This document shows positions 1 through 8,326 of a stretch of 38,866 nt of DNA, one piece after another. The DNA lies in assembly GCA_045647745.1 (NCBI GenBank), contig JAZRMQ010000068.1, positions 1 to 38,866 on the forward strand. Direction: 5' to 3'. Below the pieces are notes generated by a model, which worked only from the letters and a program-made list of their open reading frames with translations, was not told the origin of the DNA and did no database searches. Source of the DNA: HGM04593 sp045647745. Its GTDB lineage: Bacteria > Bacteroidota > Bacteroidia > Bacteroidales > Bacteroidaceae. Positions within the stretch are counted from its first letter, which is position 1. The number at the start of each line of letters is the position of its first letter. A program made the position numbers and the translations under genes.

Positions 1-252
1 AACAAAAGGCAGCAAAGCCAAGTGACGTGCACGCTTAACAGCCTGTGCAATACGACGCTGGAACTTCAAAGAAGTACCTGTGATGCGACGTGGGAGAAGT
101 TTACCCTGCTCGTTCAAGAACTTCTTCAAGAACTCGGGATCTTTGTAGTCGATATACTTAATACCGTTCTTTTTGAAACGGCAATATTTCTTTTTCTTGA
201 CATCCACTGTAGGAGGAGTCAAATATCTGATTTCTGAAGGTGTCTGTGCCAT
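1..252 (-). CDS. rpsR: 30S ribosomal protein S18, C-terminus cut by window edge
   Basis: Small-subunit ribosomal protein S18, which pairs with S6 on the platform of the 30S subunit. The minus-strand frame opens with ATG at 252-250 (MAQTPSEIRYLTPP) and runs 84 codons without a stop to base 1, where it reads LALLPFV; family members end only a few residues later, so nearly all of the protein is present. The core contains the family's KKKYCRFKKNGIKYIDYKD and LPRRITGTSLKFQRRIAQAV motifs. An AAGGAGA ribosome binding site overlaps the end of rpsF, and only 2 bases separate the two genes, so they are surely co-transcribed. The basic composition and S6 neighbour make the call secure. Confidence 0.96.
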   Translation of the reverse strand, partial: MAQTPSEIRYLTPPTVDVKKKKYCRFKKNGIKYIDYKDPEFLKKFLNEQGKLLPRRITGTSLKFQRRIAQAVKRARHLALLPFV

Positions 253-254
253 AA

Positions 255-596
255 TTAGTTCTCCTTATTACCTTTTAAATTTCTTCTCTTGGCAGCATAC
301 TCAGCAGCATACTTATCCAATTTAACTACCAATGAGCGAATAACGCGCTCGTCGCGACGATACTGCAACTCTAACTTAGAGATAACCTTAGGCTCTGCGT
401 TGAATTCAAACATTACATAGAAGCCAGTGGTCTTCTTCTCGATGGGGTAAGCAAGTTTCTTAAGTCCCCAGTTCTCCTCATTGACAATCTCAGCACCTTC
501 AGCAGTGAGAATGCCTTTGAATTTCTCTACCGCTTCCTTCATCTGAGCATCAGACAAAACGGGAGTCAAAATGAAAACGGTCTCGTATTGATTCAT
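255..596 (-). CDS. rpsF: 30S ribosomal protein S6
   Basis: Ribosomal protein S6 (113 residues), the partner of S18 in the 30S platform. The N-terminus MNQYETVFILTPVLSD and the core NWGLKKLAYPIEKKTTGFYV match the S6 family; the C-terminus is a basic tail (KYAAEYAAKRRNLKGN), common in Bacteroidales S6. It is the first gene of an rpsF-rpsR transcript; rplI, the usual third gene, would lie beyond the left edge. A Bacteroidota-type promoter lies about 50 bases upstream. I looked for the S6:S18 autoregulatory leader (a CCG-containing bulge) in the short leader and did not see a convincing one. Confidence 0.97.
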   Translation of the reverse strand: MNQYETVFILTPVLSDAQMKEAVEKFKGILTAEGAEIVNEENWGLKKLAYPIEKKTTGFYVMFEFNAEPKVISKLELQYRRDERVIRSLVVKLDKYAAEYAAKRRNLKGNKEN

Positions 597-644
597 TTTT
601 AATTAATAAATTGGTTAAACAATCGTTTTTACTAAACGCGGGTG

Positions 645-674
645 CAAAGATATATATTTTTTCTTAAATACAAA
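645..674 (-). promoter_or_regulatory. Promoter of rpsF-rpsR
   Basis: On the minus strand TATCTTTG (652-645) matches the Bacteroidota -7 consensus TAnnTTTG exactly, and TTTG (674-671) sits 18 bases upstream as the -33 element. The predicted start near 640 gives a leader of roughly 45 bases before the rpsF ATG. Confidence 0.7.
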
Positions 675-840
675 AGACATTGAGCATCTTTTTGCCCAAG
701 AGCACTCTATTTGAGCCTAAAAACGGAGATTCAGCAACTATTTACACTTAAAATTCTTTATTTTTTATAAAAAAATTTCGTTCTCTTAATATTTATGACT
801 TTCTTTGCAAAAGGAATATAATAAAAAAACATATAGCACT

Positions 841-1035
841 ATGGCAAAAAAGATTCAACTTATCGGATTTATCCTCATCATCATCGGAGCCGTGCTCATC
901 TCTTTGAGTATGACACTTGCGTGGAACAACTACAACGCTCTTAGCTTTGGCTCTGTAGCCTTGATTATCATAGGCATCATAACCTACGTTTACGCCGGCA
1001 AAAAGGCTATCAACGACGATATCAAAAAGGATTAA
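841..1035 (+). CDS. Small two-helix membrane protein, function unknown
   Basis: A 64-residue protein starting MAKKIQLIGF. Two hydrophobic helices are visible, about residues 6-25 (IGFILIIIGAVLISLSMTLA) and 31-51 (SFGSVALIIIGIITYVYAG), joined by the short linker WNNYNAL, with a charged tail KKAINDDIKKD. I chose ATG 841 over an in-frame ATG at 805 because the earlier one adds a polar stretch (QKEYNKKTYST) and lies next to a likely -7 box (TTTCTTTG about 797-804). It stands alone on the plus strand between two minus-strand genes and is followed by a strong hairpin terminator. I do not recognise the family; no function can be assigned from sequence. Confidence 0.7.
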   Translation: MAKKIQLIGFILIIIGAVLISLSMTLAWNNYNALSFGSVALIIIGIITYVYAGKKAINDDIKKD

Positions 1036-1081
1036 AAGACACTTATCCAAAAAAGGACTAGCAATAAGTCCATATTAAAGC

Positions 1082-1118
1082 AAAAAAATAAGCACCCGCA
1101 GCGGGTGCTTATTTTTTT
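1082..1118. terminator. Bidirectional terminator between the small membrane protein and rprY
   Basis: A perfect inverted repeat, AATAAGCACCCGC against GCGGGTGCTTATT, is flanked by a run of A on the left (1082-1088) and eight T on the right (1111-1119), so it can end transcripts from either side of this convergent gene pair. Confidence 0.85.
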
Positions 1119-1137
1119 TGCCTATAAAGGGAGAAAA

Positions 1138-1839
1138 TTACGCCTCAGCATCGGGCGCGATGAGCTTATAACCCTTACCGTGTATATTTATAATCTCAAT
1201 ATTACTATCATCCTTCAAATGCTTGCGCAACTTAGTGATGTAAACATCCATACTGCGGGCATTGAAATAATTATCATCCGTCCACACAGTCTTTAGCGCA
1301 TAGTCTCGCTGCAAAATCTCGTTGCGATAAGCACAGAGCAAGCTCAACAGCTCCGACTCCTTTGTTGTGAGTTTTGTCTGTTTGTCGCCGAAAGTAAGCA
1401 ACTGCTTTTGAGTATCGAACTGAAAACCACCAATCTTGTACAAAGCATTCTCCTTGCTCTTTTTGCCACAAACACGACGTAGCACAGTCTCAATGCGCAC
1501 CACAAGTACCTCCATACTGAAAGGCTTTGTTATATAATCATCGGCGCCAATCTTAAAGCCCTCGAGAATATCCTCGTTCAATGATTTTGCAGTGAGGAAG
1601 ATAATGGGAATCTCGGGGTTGAGAGCACGAATATCCTGCGCCAGCGTAAATCCATCTTTTATCGGCATCATCACGTCAAGCACACACAAGTCAAATTTTC
1701 CTTTCAAAAAAGCCTTATAACCAGCATCACCATCGGGACACAACTCGGCATAATAACCCTTTGCCTGAAGATACTCACGCAAAAGCATACCCAAATTCTC
1801 ATCGTCCTCGCATAGCAAAATTCTCTGTTTCTCTTCCAT
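1138..1839 (-). CDS. rprY: Response regulator RprY (OmpR family)
   Basis: DNA-binding response regulator of 233 residues. Residues 1-120 form the receiver: acidic pocket D12-D13, phospho-acceptor D55 in LCVLDVMMP, and K105 in DYITKP. Residues about 135-228 are an OmpR/PhoB winged helix (TKLTTKESELLSLL and RSMDVYITKLRKHLKDD). The whole sequence, notably ILLCEDDENLGMLLREYL and INIHGKGYKLI, agrees with what I know of Bacteroides RprY. It starts 7 bases after rprX ends, so the two form a kinase-regulator operon. RprY is known in Bacteroides as the partner of RprX, first found through tetracycline regulation; its targets here cannot be read from the sequence. Confidence 0.93.
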   Translation of the reverse strand: MEEKQRILLCEDDENLGMLLREYLQAKGYYAELCPDGDAGYKAFLKGKFDLCVLDVMMPIKDGFTLAQDIRALNPEIPIIFLTAKSLNEDILEGFKIGADDYITKPFSMEVLVVRIETVLRRVCGKKSKENALYKIGGFQFDTQKQLLTFGDKQTKLTTKESELLSLLCAYRNEILQRDYALKTVWTDDNYFNARSMDVYITKLRKHLKDDSNIEIINIHGKGYKLIAPDAEA

Positions 1840-1846
1840 AATAAAA

Positions 1847-3385
1847 TTATTTTAAAGGTAATACAATTATAAATGTTGTCCCCACGCCACTCTCACTCTC
1901 GGCGTGTATAGTTCCACGATGCGCCCTCACAATCTGTTTCACGTATGCCAATCCAAGACCAAAGCCCTTTACATTGTGAACATTACCGGTGTGCACACGA
2001 TAAAACCTCTCAAAAATCTTCTTCAGATGCTCTTTTTTCATTCCAATGCCGTTATCCTTAACCGACAGCATAAATTTCCCGCCCGAATTCCAAGTTCTGA
2101 TTTCAAGCTCAATGGGCACCTCCTGACGTCTGTACTTCACAGCATTATCAAGCAAATTAAACACCACATTGGTAAAATGCATCTCATCAGCAACGACATA
2201 AGGGTCGGATGCCTCGAGCGACGTTTTTATAGAGCCACCACCTTGGTTCACCTTCATCGTAAAAGTGTTTACAATACCCGAGATGAGCTCATTTGCGTCA
2301 AGCTCCTTCATATTCAGAGCTGCGGTATTCTTGTCGTCAAACATTGACATCTGCAACACCTTATCAACCTGAAAGCGCAAGCGTTTTGTCTCACTCGACA
2401 CAACCCCCGAAAGGCGTTGCATCATCTCGGGCGACTTTGCCACACTCTCATCCTGCAGCATCTGTGCAGCAAGCGAGATAGATGATATTGGCGTCTTGAA
2501 CTCGTGAGTCATATTATTGATAAAGTCATTCTTCATTTTTGTTATCCTCTTGTGCCTTACAGCCATATACAGCGTAAACACAAATGTTATTAACAAAACA
2601 AAAGTGAACAACAATGAGGGTAACATAAATTTAACCGAACCATATATAAATTTGTTCAATGCCGATTTTGGGAAACAAATCTCAAGCATTGCCGCACGCG
2701 CCGGCTTATCATTCTCGAACAACGGTTGCCTAATCATCTTTCCACAATCATCGCCAATGCTATTATAAACCGTATCGCGACCATTATGGTCCAGCACCCT
2801 CATACCAAAAGGCATATCCACCCCATTACCACGCAACTCAGACGCGATAAAACGTTCAAGCCCCTCAAAATCCTCAATTCTTGTCTGCAAAGGCTTTGTG
2901 CCGGCATTGTCAAGCATATGAAAAATCACCTCATCAAGCACATCACGCTGATATTTCGCCCTCATTTTCAACACATCGTGCTGCAAACGCTGCGCCTCTT
3001 CCACTGTGAGAGCCTTGCTTAAATCCTTGATAAAGAAATCCTCATCCAAATGGTGATAATCCTTTGGAACAGCAGTGTTCACCGTTATGGTAGAGACAAC
3101 CCCGCCATTATTGGTAGAGGTTGTATAGCTACGCACAACCATTGAATTTCCGCTAACAAAGCTACCTTTTTTAATATAGCCACTATTATCCTCGGTCAGA
3201 TACTTGCGCACCTCATCCATCTCAAGCCTGTGAGCCACTTTATTAAGGCTACGGCGTGCACCCTCATAACACTGCTCCTTGCGTATGGAAATAAGCGTGT
3301 CAATATATGTAACCTGCAAATAGAGCAAGGCCACAAAACAAACGCCCATAACAAAGGCAACAGCACTTATAGTCATCTTTTTCAT
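1847..3385 (-). CDS. rprX: Sensor histidine kinase RprX
   Basis: Inner-membrane sensor kinase of 512 residues. One transmembrane helix lies at about 5-24 and a second at 251-275; the 225 residues between them are a periplasmic sensor region with no domain I recognise. Then come HisKA with phospho-acceptor H294 (NNMTHEFKTPISS), and an ATPase domain with N box (NVVFNLLDNAVKYR), G1 (DNGIGM), F box (IFERFYR) and G2 (GFGLGLAYV). All catalytic motifs are intact. It is followed closely by rprY. The start MKKMTISAV is preceded by a good promoter so near that the mRNA should have almost no leader (see finding); a second ATG lies three codons in. Confidence 0.93.
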   Translation of the reverse strand: MKKMTISAVAFVMGVCFVALLYLQVTYIDTLISIRKEQCYEGARRSLNKVAHRLEMDEVRKYLTEDNSGYIKKGSFVSGNSMVVRSYTTSTNNGGVVSTITVNTAVPKDYHHLDEDFFIKDLSKALTVEEAQRLQHDVLKMRAKYQRDVLDEVIFHMLDNAGTKPLQTRIEDFEGLERFIASELRGNGVDMPFGMRVLDHNGRDTVYNSIGDDCGKMIRQPLFENDKPARAAMLEICFPKSALNKFIYGSVKFMLPSLLFTFVLLITFVFTLYMAVRHKRITKMKNDFINNMTHEFKTPISSISLAAQMLQDESVAKSPEMMQRLSGVVSSETKRLRFQVDKVLQMSMFDDKNTAALNMKELDANELISGIVNTFTMKVNQGGGSIKTSLEASDPYVVADEMHFTNVVFNLLDNAVKYRRQEVPIELEIRTWNSGGKFMLSVKDNGIGMKKEHLKKIFERFYRVHTGNVHNVKGFGLGLAYVKQIVRAHRGTIHAESESGVGTTFIIVLPLK

Positions 3386-3389
3386 ATCA

Positions 3390-3420
3390 CAAATATAAAA
3401 CCTACATTTTTATATACAAA
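3390..3420 (-). promoter_or_regulatory. Promoter of rprX-rprY abutting the start codon
   Basis: Minus-strand TTTG (3420-3417), a 19-base spacer, then TATATTTG (3397-3390): a perfect fit to the Bacteroidota consensus. The -7 box ends only 4 bases before the rprX ATG (3385), so the transcript should start at or within a few bases of the start codon. Confidence 0.6.
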
Positions 3421-3555
3421 AAACAAACAGCAATGAATTTAAAACAATTTTCATTAATTAACATTACAAGCAGAATTACTTGCGATTTTAACAATCACAA
3501 AAACCATTCACAAAGCAAAAAAGCTAAAAGCGAAACTATTTTAACATAAATATAA

Positions 3556-3589
3556 CATAAAAAGGACAGGGTTCCCTGTCCTTTTTATG
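3556..3589 (-). terminator. Terminator of the EF-G paralogue gene
   Basis: A perfect inverted repeat (CATAAAAAGGACAGGG against its complement, with a 2-base centre) lies 22 bases after the stop codon of the EF-G gene; the minus strand reads five T after the GC-rich part of the stem. Confidence 0.8.
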
Positions 3590-3610
3590 TTATTATCAGC
3601 ACGAGTCAAA

Positions 3611-5764
3611 TTACTCCTCGTCTTTAACAGCCAACTCTTCAACAAGTTTATTCTGAACGTCACCGGGCACAAGTTCATAGGTCGCAGGCGACATAATGAA
3701 CGATGCACGACCACCGGTGAGTGAGCTCAATGTTGTTGAGTACGAAGCCATCTCCTTCAAAGGTACTTTAGCAGCAAGTTTCTCATAACCATTCTCGCTC
3801 TCCATACCCATAATCATACCGCGACGGCCCTGAATATCACTCATCACATCACCCATCTTGTCCGATGGAACAAATACCTCAACATCATACACAGGCTCAA
3901 GAATCTTTGGACCTGCCTCACGGAATGCTGCGCTGAAGGCATTGCGACCAGCAAGCATAAACGAAAGCTCGTTAGAATCTACCGGGTGCATCTTTCCATC
4001 ATATACAATCACGCGAACGTCGCGAGCATAAGAACCCGTAAGCGGACCACGCTCCATACGCTCCATAACACCCTTGAGGATTGCCGGCATAAAACGAGCA
4101 TCAATGCTACCACCCACAATACTATTCACAAACACCAATTTACCACCCCACTCAAGAGTAACCTCCTCGGTAGCCTTGGCATTAATCTTATACTCCTGAC
4201 CGCCGAAACGATAAACCTCTTGCAATGGCTTGCCCTCCTCATAAGGTTCAACAATCAGATGCACCTCGCCAAACTGTCCGGCACCACCCGACTGTTTCTT
4301 GTGACGATAATCGGCACGAGCAGCCTTTGTAATAGTCTCACGATAAGGTATCTTTGGCTCCTCATATTTAACCTGAACCTTCTCAACGTGCTCAAGACGC
4401 CATTTCAAGGTACGCAAGTGGAATTCACCCTGACCGTGAACAATAGTCTGACGCAACTCCTTAGACTGCTCAATACGCCAAGTAGGATCCTCCTCGTGCA
4501 TACGATTGATAATTTGCATCATCTTCTCAATCTCAGCCTCATTTACCGGCTTGATTGCACGTGAATATTTAGAAGCTGGATACTTTACAAGAGCAAACTT
4601 GTGTGTACAATCCTTTGCATTAAGAGTATTACCAATCTTAATATCCTTCAACTTAACAGTACATCCCAAATCGCCGGCTTTCAACTCATCAACAGCCACA
4701 CGATTAGCACCAGCACTGCAATAAAGCTGAGCCAAGCGCTCCTTTGAGCCACGGTCGGCGTTTACAAGGTCGTCGCCAGCCTTCAATGTACCACTCATCA
4801 CCTTAAAGTAGTTCACCTCACCAATATGTGGCTCAACAGATGTCTTATAGAAGAAAATAGATGTTGGAGCCTCGCTGTTGTAAGGAACAGTCTCACCCTC
4901 GGCATTAACAGGCTGTGGCATATCGGTAATTTCAGGAGCAACGTTAGCAAGGAATTCGAGCAAACGGCTCACAGCAACGTCAGTCGACGCCGAGCAGCAA
5001 AGCACCGGATAAACGCTATCAGTCTCAAGACCCATACGTGCACCCATACGAATTTCATCGGTTGTCAACTCCTCAGCCTCGAAGAACTTATCCATCAAGC
5101 CCTCCTCATTCTCGGCAGCCTTCTCCACAAGCTCCATATGAAGCGCTTTTGCCTTCTCGAGCTCACCTGCAGGAATATCCTCAACGAGCGGTGGCTGACC
5201 CTCACCGGTAAAAGTGAGTTTCTTCATCAAAAGAACGTCGATAATAGTGCTGAAACCGGGACCGGCATTCAAAGGATACTGCACAGGCACAACCTTTGAA
5301 CCATAAATAGACTGCAACTGCTCAATGATTGTATCATAGTCACACTTCTCATTGTCGACCTGATTAACCACGAACATCATAGGCTTTTTCATTTTCTTGA
5401 TGTAGCGATAGCAGTTTTGTGTGCCCACCTCGACACCATACTGGCCGTTAATGACCATCATAGCCAAATCGGCAACAGTCATCGCACTAACCATACTGCC
5501 CGCAAAATCATCAGAACCCGGACAATCGATAAGATTCAGTTTCTTGCCCGCCTGCTCAATCTGGAAAACAGTCGAAAACACCGAATAGCCATACTCCTGC
5601 TCTACAGGGAAGTAGTCACTAACGGTGTTCTTAGCCTCAATTGTACCTCTACGTTTAATAATTCCACCCTCATAGAGCATAGCCTCTGTGAGAGTGGTTT
5701 TTCCAGAGCCGGAACATCCTACAATCGCAATGTTCTTGATTTCGTTAGTCTGATAAGTTTTCAT
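3611..5764 (-). CDS. fusA2: EF-G paralogue (EF-G2 type) with altered GTPase motifs
   Basis: Translation elongation factor G family, 717 residues, near normal EF-G length, with domains G, II, III, IV and V in order (domain IV around GGAGQFGEVHL; domain V with VPSDKMGDVMSDIQGRRG). The G domain is unusual. The P-loop is GCSGSGKTT (16-24) instead of AHIDAGKTT. The switch I end reads YGYS rather than RGIT. G3 reads DCPGSDDF, with S84 where EF-G has its catalytic His. G4 reads NQVD (134-137) instead of NKxD. It therefore resembles the Bacteroides EF-G2 paralogue reported to work without GTP hydrolysis and to be needed for gut colonisation under control of the carbon regulator Cur. It is monocistronic, with its own terminator and a 177-base divergent gap to hemW. 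I infer specialised, not housekeeping, EF-G. Confidence 0.93.
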   Translation of the reverse strand: MKTYQTNEIKNIAIVGCSGSGKTTLTEAMLYEGGIIKRRGTIEAKNTVSDYFPVEQEYGYSVFSTVFQIEQAGKKLNLIDCPGSDDFAGSMVSAMTVADLAMMVINGQYGVEVGTQNCYRYIKKMKKPMMFVVNQVDNEKCDYDTIIEQLQSIYGSKVVPVQYPLNAGPGFSTIIDVLLMKKLTFTGEGQPPLVEDIPAGELEKAKALHMELVEKAAENEEGLMDKFFEAEELTTDEIRMGARMGLETDSVYPVLCCSASTDVAVSRLLEFLANVAPEITDMPQPVNAEGETVPYNSEAPTSIFFYKTSVEPHIGEVNYFKVMSGTLKAGDDLVNADRGSKERLAQLYCSAGANRVAVDELKAGDLGCTVKLKDIKIGNTLNAKDCTHKFALVKYPASKYSRAIKPVNEAEIEKMMQIINRMHEEDPTWRIEQSKELRQTIVHGQGEFHLRTLKWRLEHVEKVQVKYEEPKIPYRETITKAARADYRHKKQSGGAGQFGEVHLIVEPYEEGKPLQEVYRFGGQEYKINAKATEEVTLEWGGKLVFVNSIVGGSIDARFMPAILKGVMERMERGPLTGSYARDVRVIVYDGKMHPVDSNELSFMLAGRNAFSAAFREAGPKILEPVYDVEVFVPSDKMGDVMSDIQGRRGMIMGMESENGYEKLAAKVPLKEMASYSTTLSSLTGGRASFIMSPATYELVPGDVQNKLVEELAVKDEE

Positions 5765-5969
5765 ATTATTTTGTTTTTTTTAGTTTATGGAACGAGAATG
5801 GGGTTAAAACAAATAATCTTCATCATTGAGAATAGTTTTTATTCACCTTGCGCCCTTAACTCCATCCCAAAAGGTTAGTTAGTTTTTTAAAATGTGTTGG
5901 CAATGTAGGAATTTTCCAAAACAAAAGCAAATAGAAAGACAATGTTTTTTAAAAAAGAGAGAAAAAAAG

Positions 5970-5977
5970 TAACTTCG
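5970..5977 (+). promoter_or_regulatory. Probable -7 box of hemW
   Basis: TAACTTCG matches TAnnTTTG with one mismatch. If used, transcription begins near 5983, inside the longer reading frame that opens at 5942, which supports the downstream ATG at 6005 as the hemW start. No clear -33 TTTG is seen. Confidence 0.4.
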
Positions 5978-6004
5978 CAACAGAATTTTAACATAAAGCA
6001 ACAG

Positions 6005-7132
6005 ATGGCCGGCCTGTATATACATATACCCTTTTGCAAACAACGATGCAGCTACTGCGCATTCTACTCTACCACCTTATATAATATAAGAGAAAGATAC
6101 GTCGACGCACTCTGCAAAGAGCTCGTCACACGCAAGGACTACGCTGGTCAAACAGCCATCGAGACAATATATTTTGGCGGTGGCACACCGTCGACACTCA
6201 CCATTGAACAGCTACAAAAAATCTGCGACACCATAAATGCCACATACACCGTTTCAGCAACCGCCGAAACAACCATAGAGTGCAACCCCGACGACCTCAC
6301 CCCCGATTTTCTTTCACAACTGCGCAAGCTGCCATTCAACAGAATAAGTATGGGAGTGCAAAGTTTCAACGACACACAGTTGCAACGACTAGGACGCCGA
6401 CACAACGCCGACAAAGCACGTCAAGCAGTGACAAATGCCCGTGCCGCCGGCTATGACAACATAAGCATAGACCTGATATTCGCCCTTCCCGGCTCATCCA
6501 TCGCCGACTGGGAGCACGACCTCGACAGCGCCATTGCACTGCACCCCAACCACCTCTCGGCCTACAATCTCACATACGAAGAGGGCACGCCAATGCACCG
6601 TGCACTCGAGCGCGGAGACTTTGTCGAGCTCAGCGAAGAAGAGAACATAGAGCAATTTCAAATACTCATTGCCAAGCTCAAGCAAGCCGGATACCGCCAC
6701 TACGAAATCTCCAATTTTGCACAACCCGGCTGCGAGAGCCGTCACAACAGCAGCTACTGGAACGACACGCCCTACATTGGCTGCGGAGCAGCCGCCCACT
6801 CCTACAATGGTATATCGCGCCAATGGAATATAGCCGACATTCAAGAATATATCAAAGGCATTGAAAGCAACAGCCCAAAATTTGAGATTGAACACCTTAG
6901 CGAAGAGGAACAATATAACGACACAATCCTCACCCGCCTGCGCACGGCTGAAGGAGTTCCACTCTCGTGGATAAAAAATAAGTTCAGCAACAAGCTAAAC
7001 AAGCATCTGCAACGAGCCGCCGAAAAAGAGATAGCACTCGGCAATCTTAAAGCAGAAAACGAACATTTATCACTCACCGAGAAAGGGATTTTCATTAGCG
7101 ACGCTGTTATACGAGAATTGATATACATATAA
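6005..7132 (+). CDS. hemW: HemW-like radical SAM protein (heme chaperone)
   Basis: Radical SAM protein of 375 residues in the HemW group, formerly annotated as oxygen-independent coproporphyrinogen oxidase. HemW proteins bind heme and a 4Fe-4S cluster and hand heme to target proteins. The start MAGLYIHIPFCKQRCSYCAFYS gives the CxxxCxxC cluster motif near the N-terminus, as in the family; an upstream in-frame ATG at 5942 would add 21 low-complexity residues and overlap the likely promoter, so I rejected it. Other family motifs are FGGGTPS, MGVQSFND, DLIFALPG, and SYWNDTPYIGCGAAAHSYNG. A C-terminal helical extension of about 90 residues is present, as in HemW. Downstream, a membrane acyltransferase gene follows after 42 bases and may be co-transcribed. 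Confidence 0.9.
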   Translation: MAGLYIHIPFCKQRCSYCAFYSTTLYNIRERYVDALCKELVTRKDYAGQTAIETIYFGGGTPSTLTIEQLQKICDTINATYTVSATAETTIECNPDDLTPDFLSQLRKLPFNRISMGVQSFNDTQLQRLGRRHNADKARQAVTNARAAGYDNISIDLIFALPGSSIADWEHDLDSAIALHPNHLSAYNLTYEEGTPMHRALERGDFVELSEEENIEQFQILIAKLKQAGYRHYEISNFAQPGCESRHNSSYWNDTPYIGCGAAAHSYNGISRQWNIADIQEYIKGIESNSPKFEIEHLSEEEQYNDTILTRLRTAEGVPLSWIKNKFSNKLNKHLQRAAEKEIALGNLKAENEHLSLTEKGIFISDAVIRELIYI

Positions 7133-7174
7133 CGAAAAGCGATACAATCCCGACACAAGCACAACACAAACACG

Positions 7175-8236
7175 ATGAAAAAAGAAGATAGCCTTCAATT
7201 AAAAGGCATAGCAATAATGATGATGCTATGGCTACATCTATTTGGCACAAACCCCACAATACTTGATGGATGCGAAAAGTTTATCTATCTTTGGAACGAT
7301 GCGCCACTCATATACGCAATGCGCAAATTCGGACGTATGTGTGTCGTATTATACACCTTTTTAGGTGGTTACGGAATGTACAAAGTCTATCTACGCAACA
7401 AAACAAAAAAGTTTGACACAATAGACCCAATGAACAACGGCCGTCGAGTATTAAAACTATTGATTAATTATTGGATAGTATTCCTCATTTTCATAGCCAT
7501 AGCAACCTTTTTACGCCCCGACAAATACCCCGGGAGCTTAACAACATTACTGCTAAATTTTACAGCACTACACTGCAGCTACAACGGAACGCTTTGGTTT
7601 TTAATGCCATATATAATCTTAATTCTCTTCTCGGCACCAATAATGAAGGTTGCATCTTCACTGAACAGTAAAAAATTATGGATTGTTATCATTGCCGCGC
7701 TTGCAGTTAAAATACTATTGTACAAAACAACAATACCGGCAAACAGCATATTCAACAGCATCATCAACTGCATTCACGCACTTGGCCTATTCTTTATGTT
7801 TTTCATTGGCGCAATCTACGCCCGTTTCGATATAATGGAAAAATGTGTGTCAAAAATCAAACAGAAGCTCACAGAATCGTTCATTGTTCAAAATTTGCAC
7901 ATAAGCCCATCACTCATTTGCACACTACTATTAGTACTACTCTTCTTGGGACGTATAGCCCAAGGAGCATCCCCTCTTTTAGACCCTATTTACATACTAA
8001 TAATGACACCGGTATATCTGTGTATCAACACCCCAAAGTGGATTAAACAAACACTCACAACACTTGGCAGCCACTCCACCAATATCTGGTTTTTGCACGA
8101 ATACATACTAATACTCAGCGGAACAGCCATTCTATTTTTCCGATACCCGATAGTAATTTTCATAGCACTGATTACGGCAAGTCTTATTGGTTCATTTATA
8201 ATCAATGCAATAAAGAAGATTGTAAAACTATCCTGA
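7175..8236 (+). CDS. Membrane acyltransferase, acyltransferase-3 family
   Basis: Integral membrane protein of 353 residues with about ten hydrophobic segments. The N-terminus LKGIAIMMMLWLHLF, with H21 in the first helix, and the following FLGGYGMYK fit the acyltransferase-3 family, which transfers acetyl or other acyl groups to sugars of surface polysaccharides, LPS or glycans. The C-terminal GSHSTNIWFLHEYIL is also typical. The acceptor cannot be told from sequence; no glycosyltransferases lie nearby. The gene is visibly more A+T rich and uses more AUA and UUA codons than hemW just upstream, which may mean separate acquisition. It ends before a strong bidirectional terminator. Confidence 0.75.
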   Translation: MKKEDSLQLKGIAIMMMLWLHLFGTNPTILDGCEKFIYLWNDAPLIYAMRKFGRMCVVLYTFLGGYGMYKVYLRNKTKKFDTIDPMNNGRRVLKLLINYWIVFLIFIAIATFLRPDKYPGSLTTLLLNFTALHCSYNGTLWFLMPYIILILFSAPIMKVASSLNSKKLWIVIIAALAVKILLYKTTIPANSIFNSIINCIHALGLFFMFFIGAIYARFDIMEKCVSKIKQKLTESFIVQNLHISPSLICTLLLVLLFLGRIAQGASPLLDPIYILIMTPVYLCINTPKWIKQTLTTLGSHSTNIWFLHEYILILSGTAILFFRYPIVIFIALITASLIGSFIINAIKKIVKLS

Positions 8237-8268
8237 AATACAAAAAAACTACAACAATAAACACAAAA

Positions 8269-8305
8269 AAGAATGAAGCCCGTTGCATTAACGGGCTTCA
8301 TTCTT
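8269..8305. terminator. Bidirectional terminator between the acyltransferase gene and glmM
   Basis: A 16-bp perfect stem (AAGAATGAAGCCCGTT with its complement) around a 5-base loop GCATT, flanked by A6 on the left and T-rich sequence on the right, between convergent genes. Confidence 0.88.
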
Positions 8306-8326
8306 TCTATATTCAAAAACTTCTTT

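Noticed and set aside
597..644. S6:S18 autoregulatory leader
   Set aside because: The leader is only about 45 bases and shows small A/T hairpins but no clear CCG-containing bulge, so I do not call it.
3433..3549. 38-codon plus-strand frame in the rprX-fusA2 gap
   Set aside because: The sequence is poly-Asn/Lys rich, without a ribosome binding site or recognisable family; most likely chance in A+T-rich DNA.
3543..3563. TAACATAAATA / TAACATAAAAA repeats at 11-base period
   Set aside because: Only two copies, within and next to the EF-G terminator, and not upstream of a phosphate gene; taken as chance.
5942..6004. Upstream ATG for hemW
   Set aside because: The added residues are low-complexity, the family starts at MAG-IHIPFC, and the likely promoter lies within this stretch.
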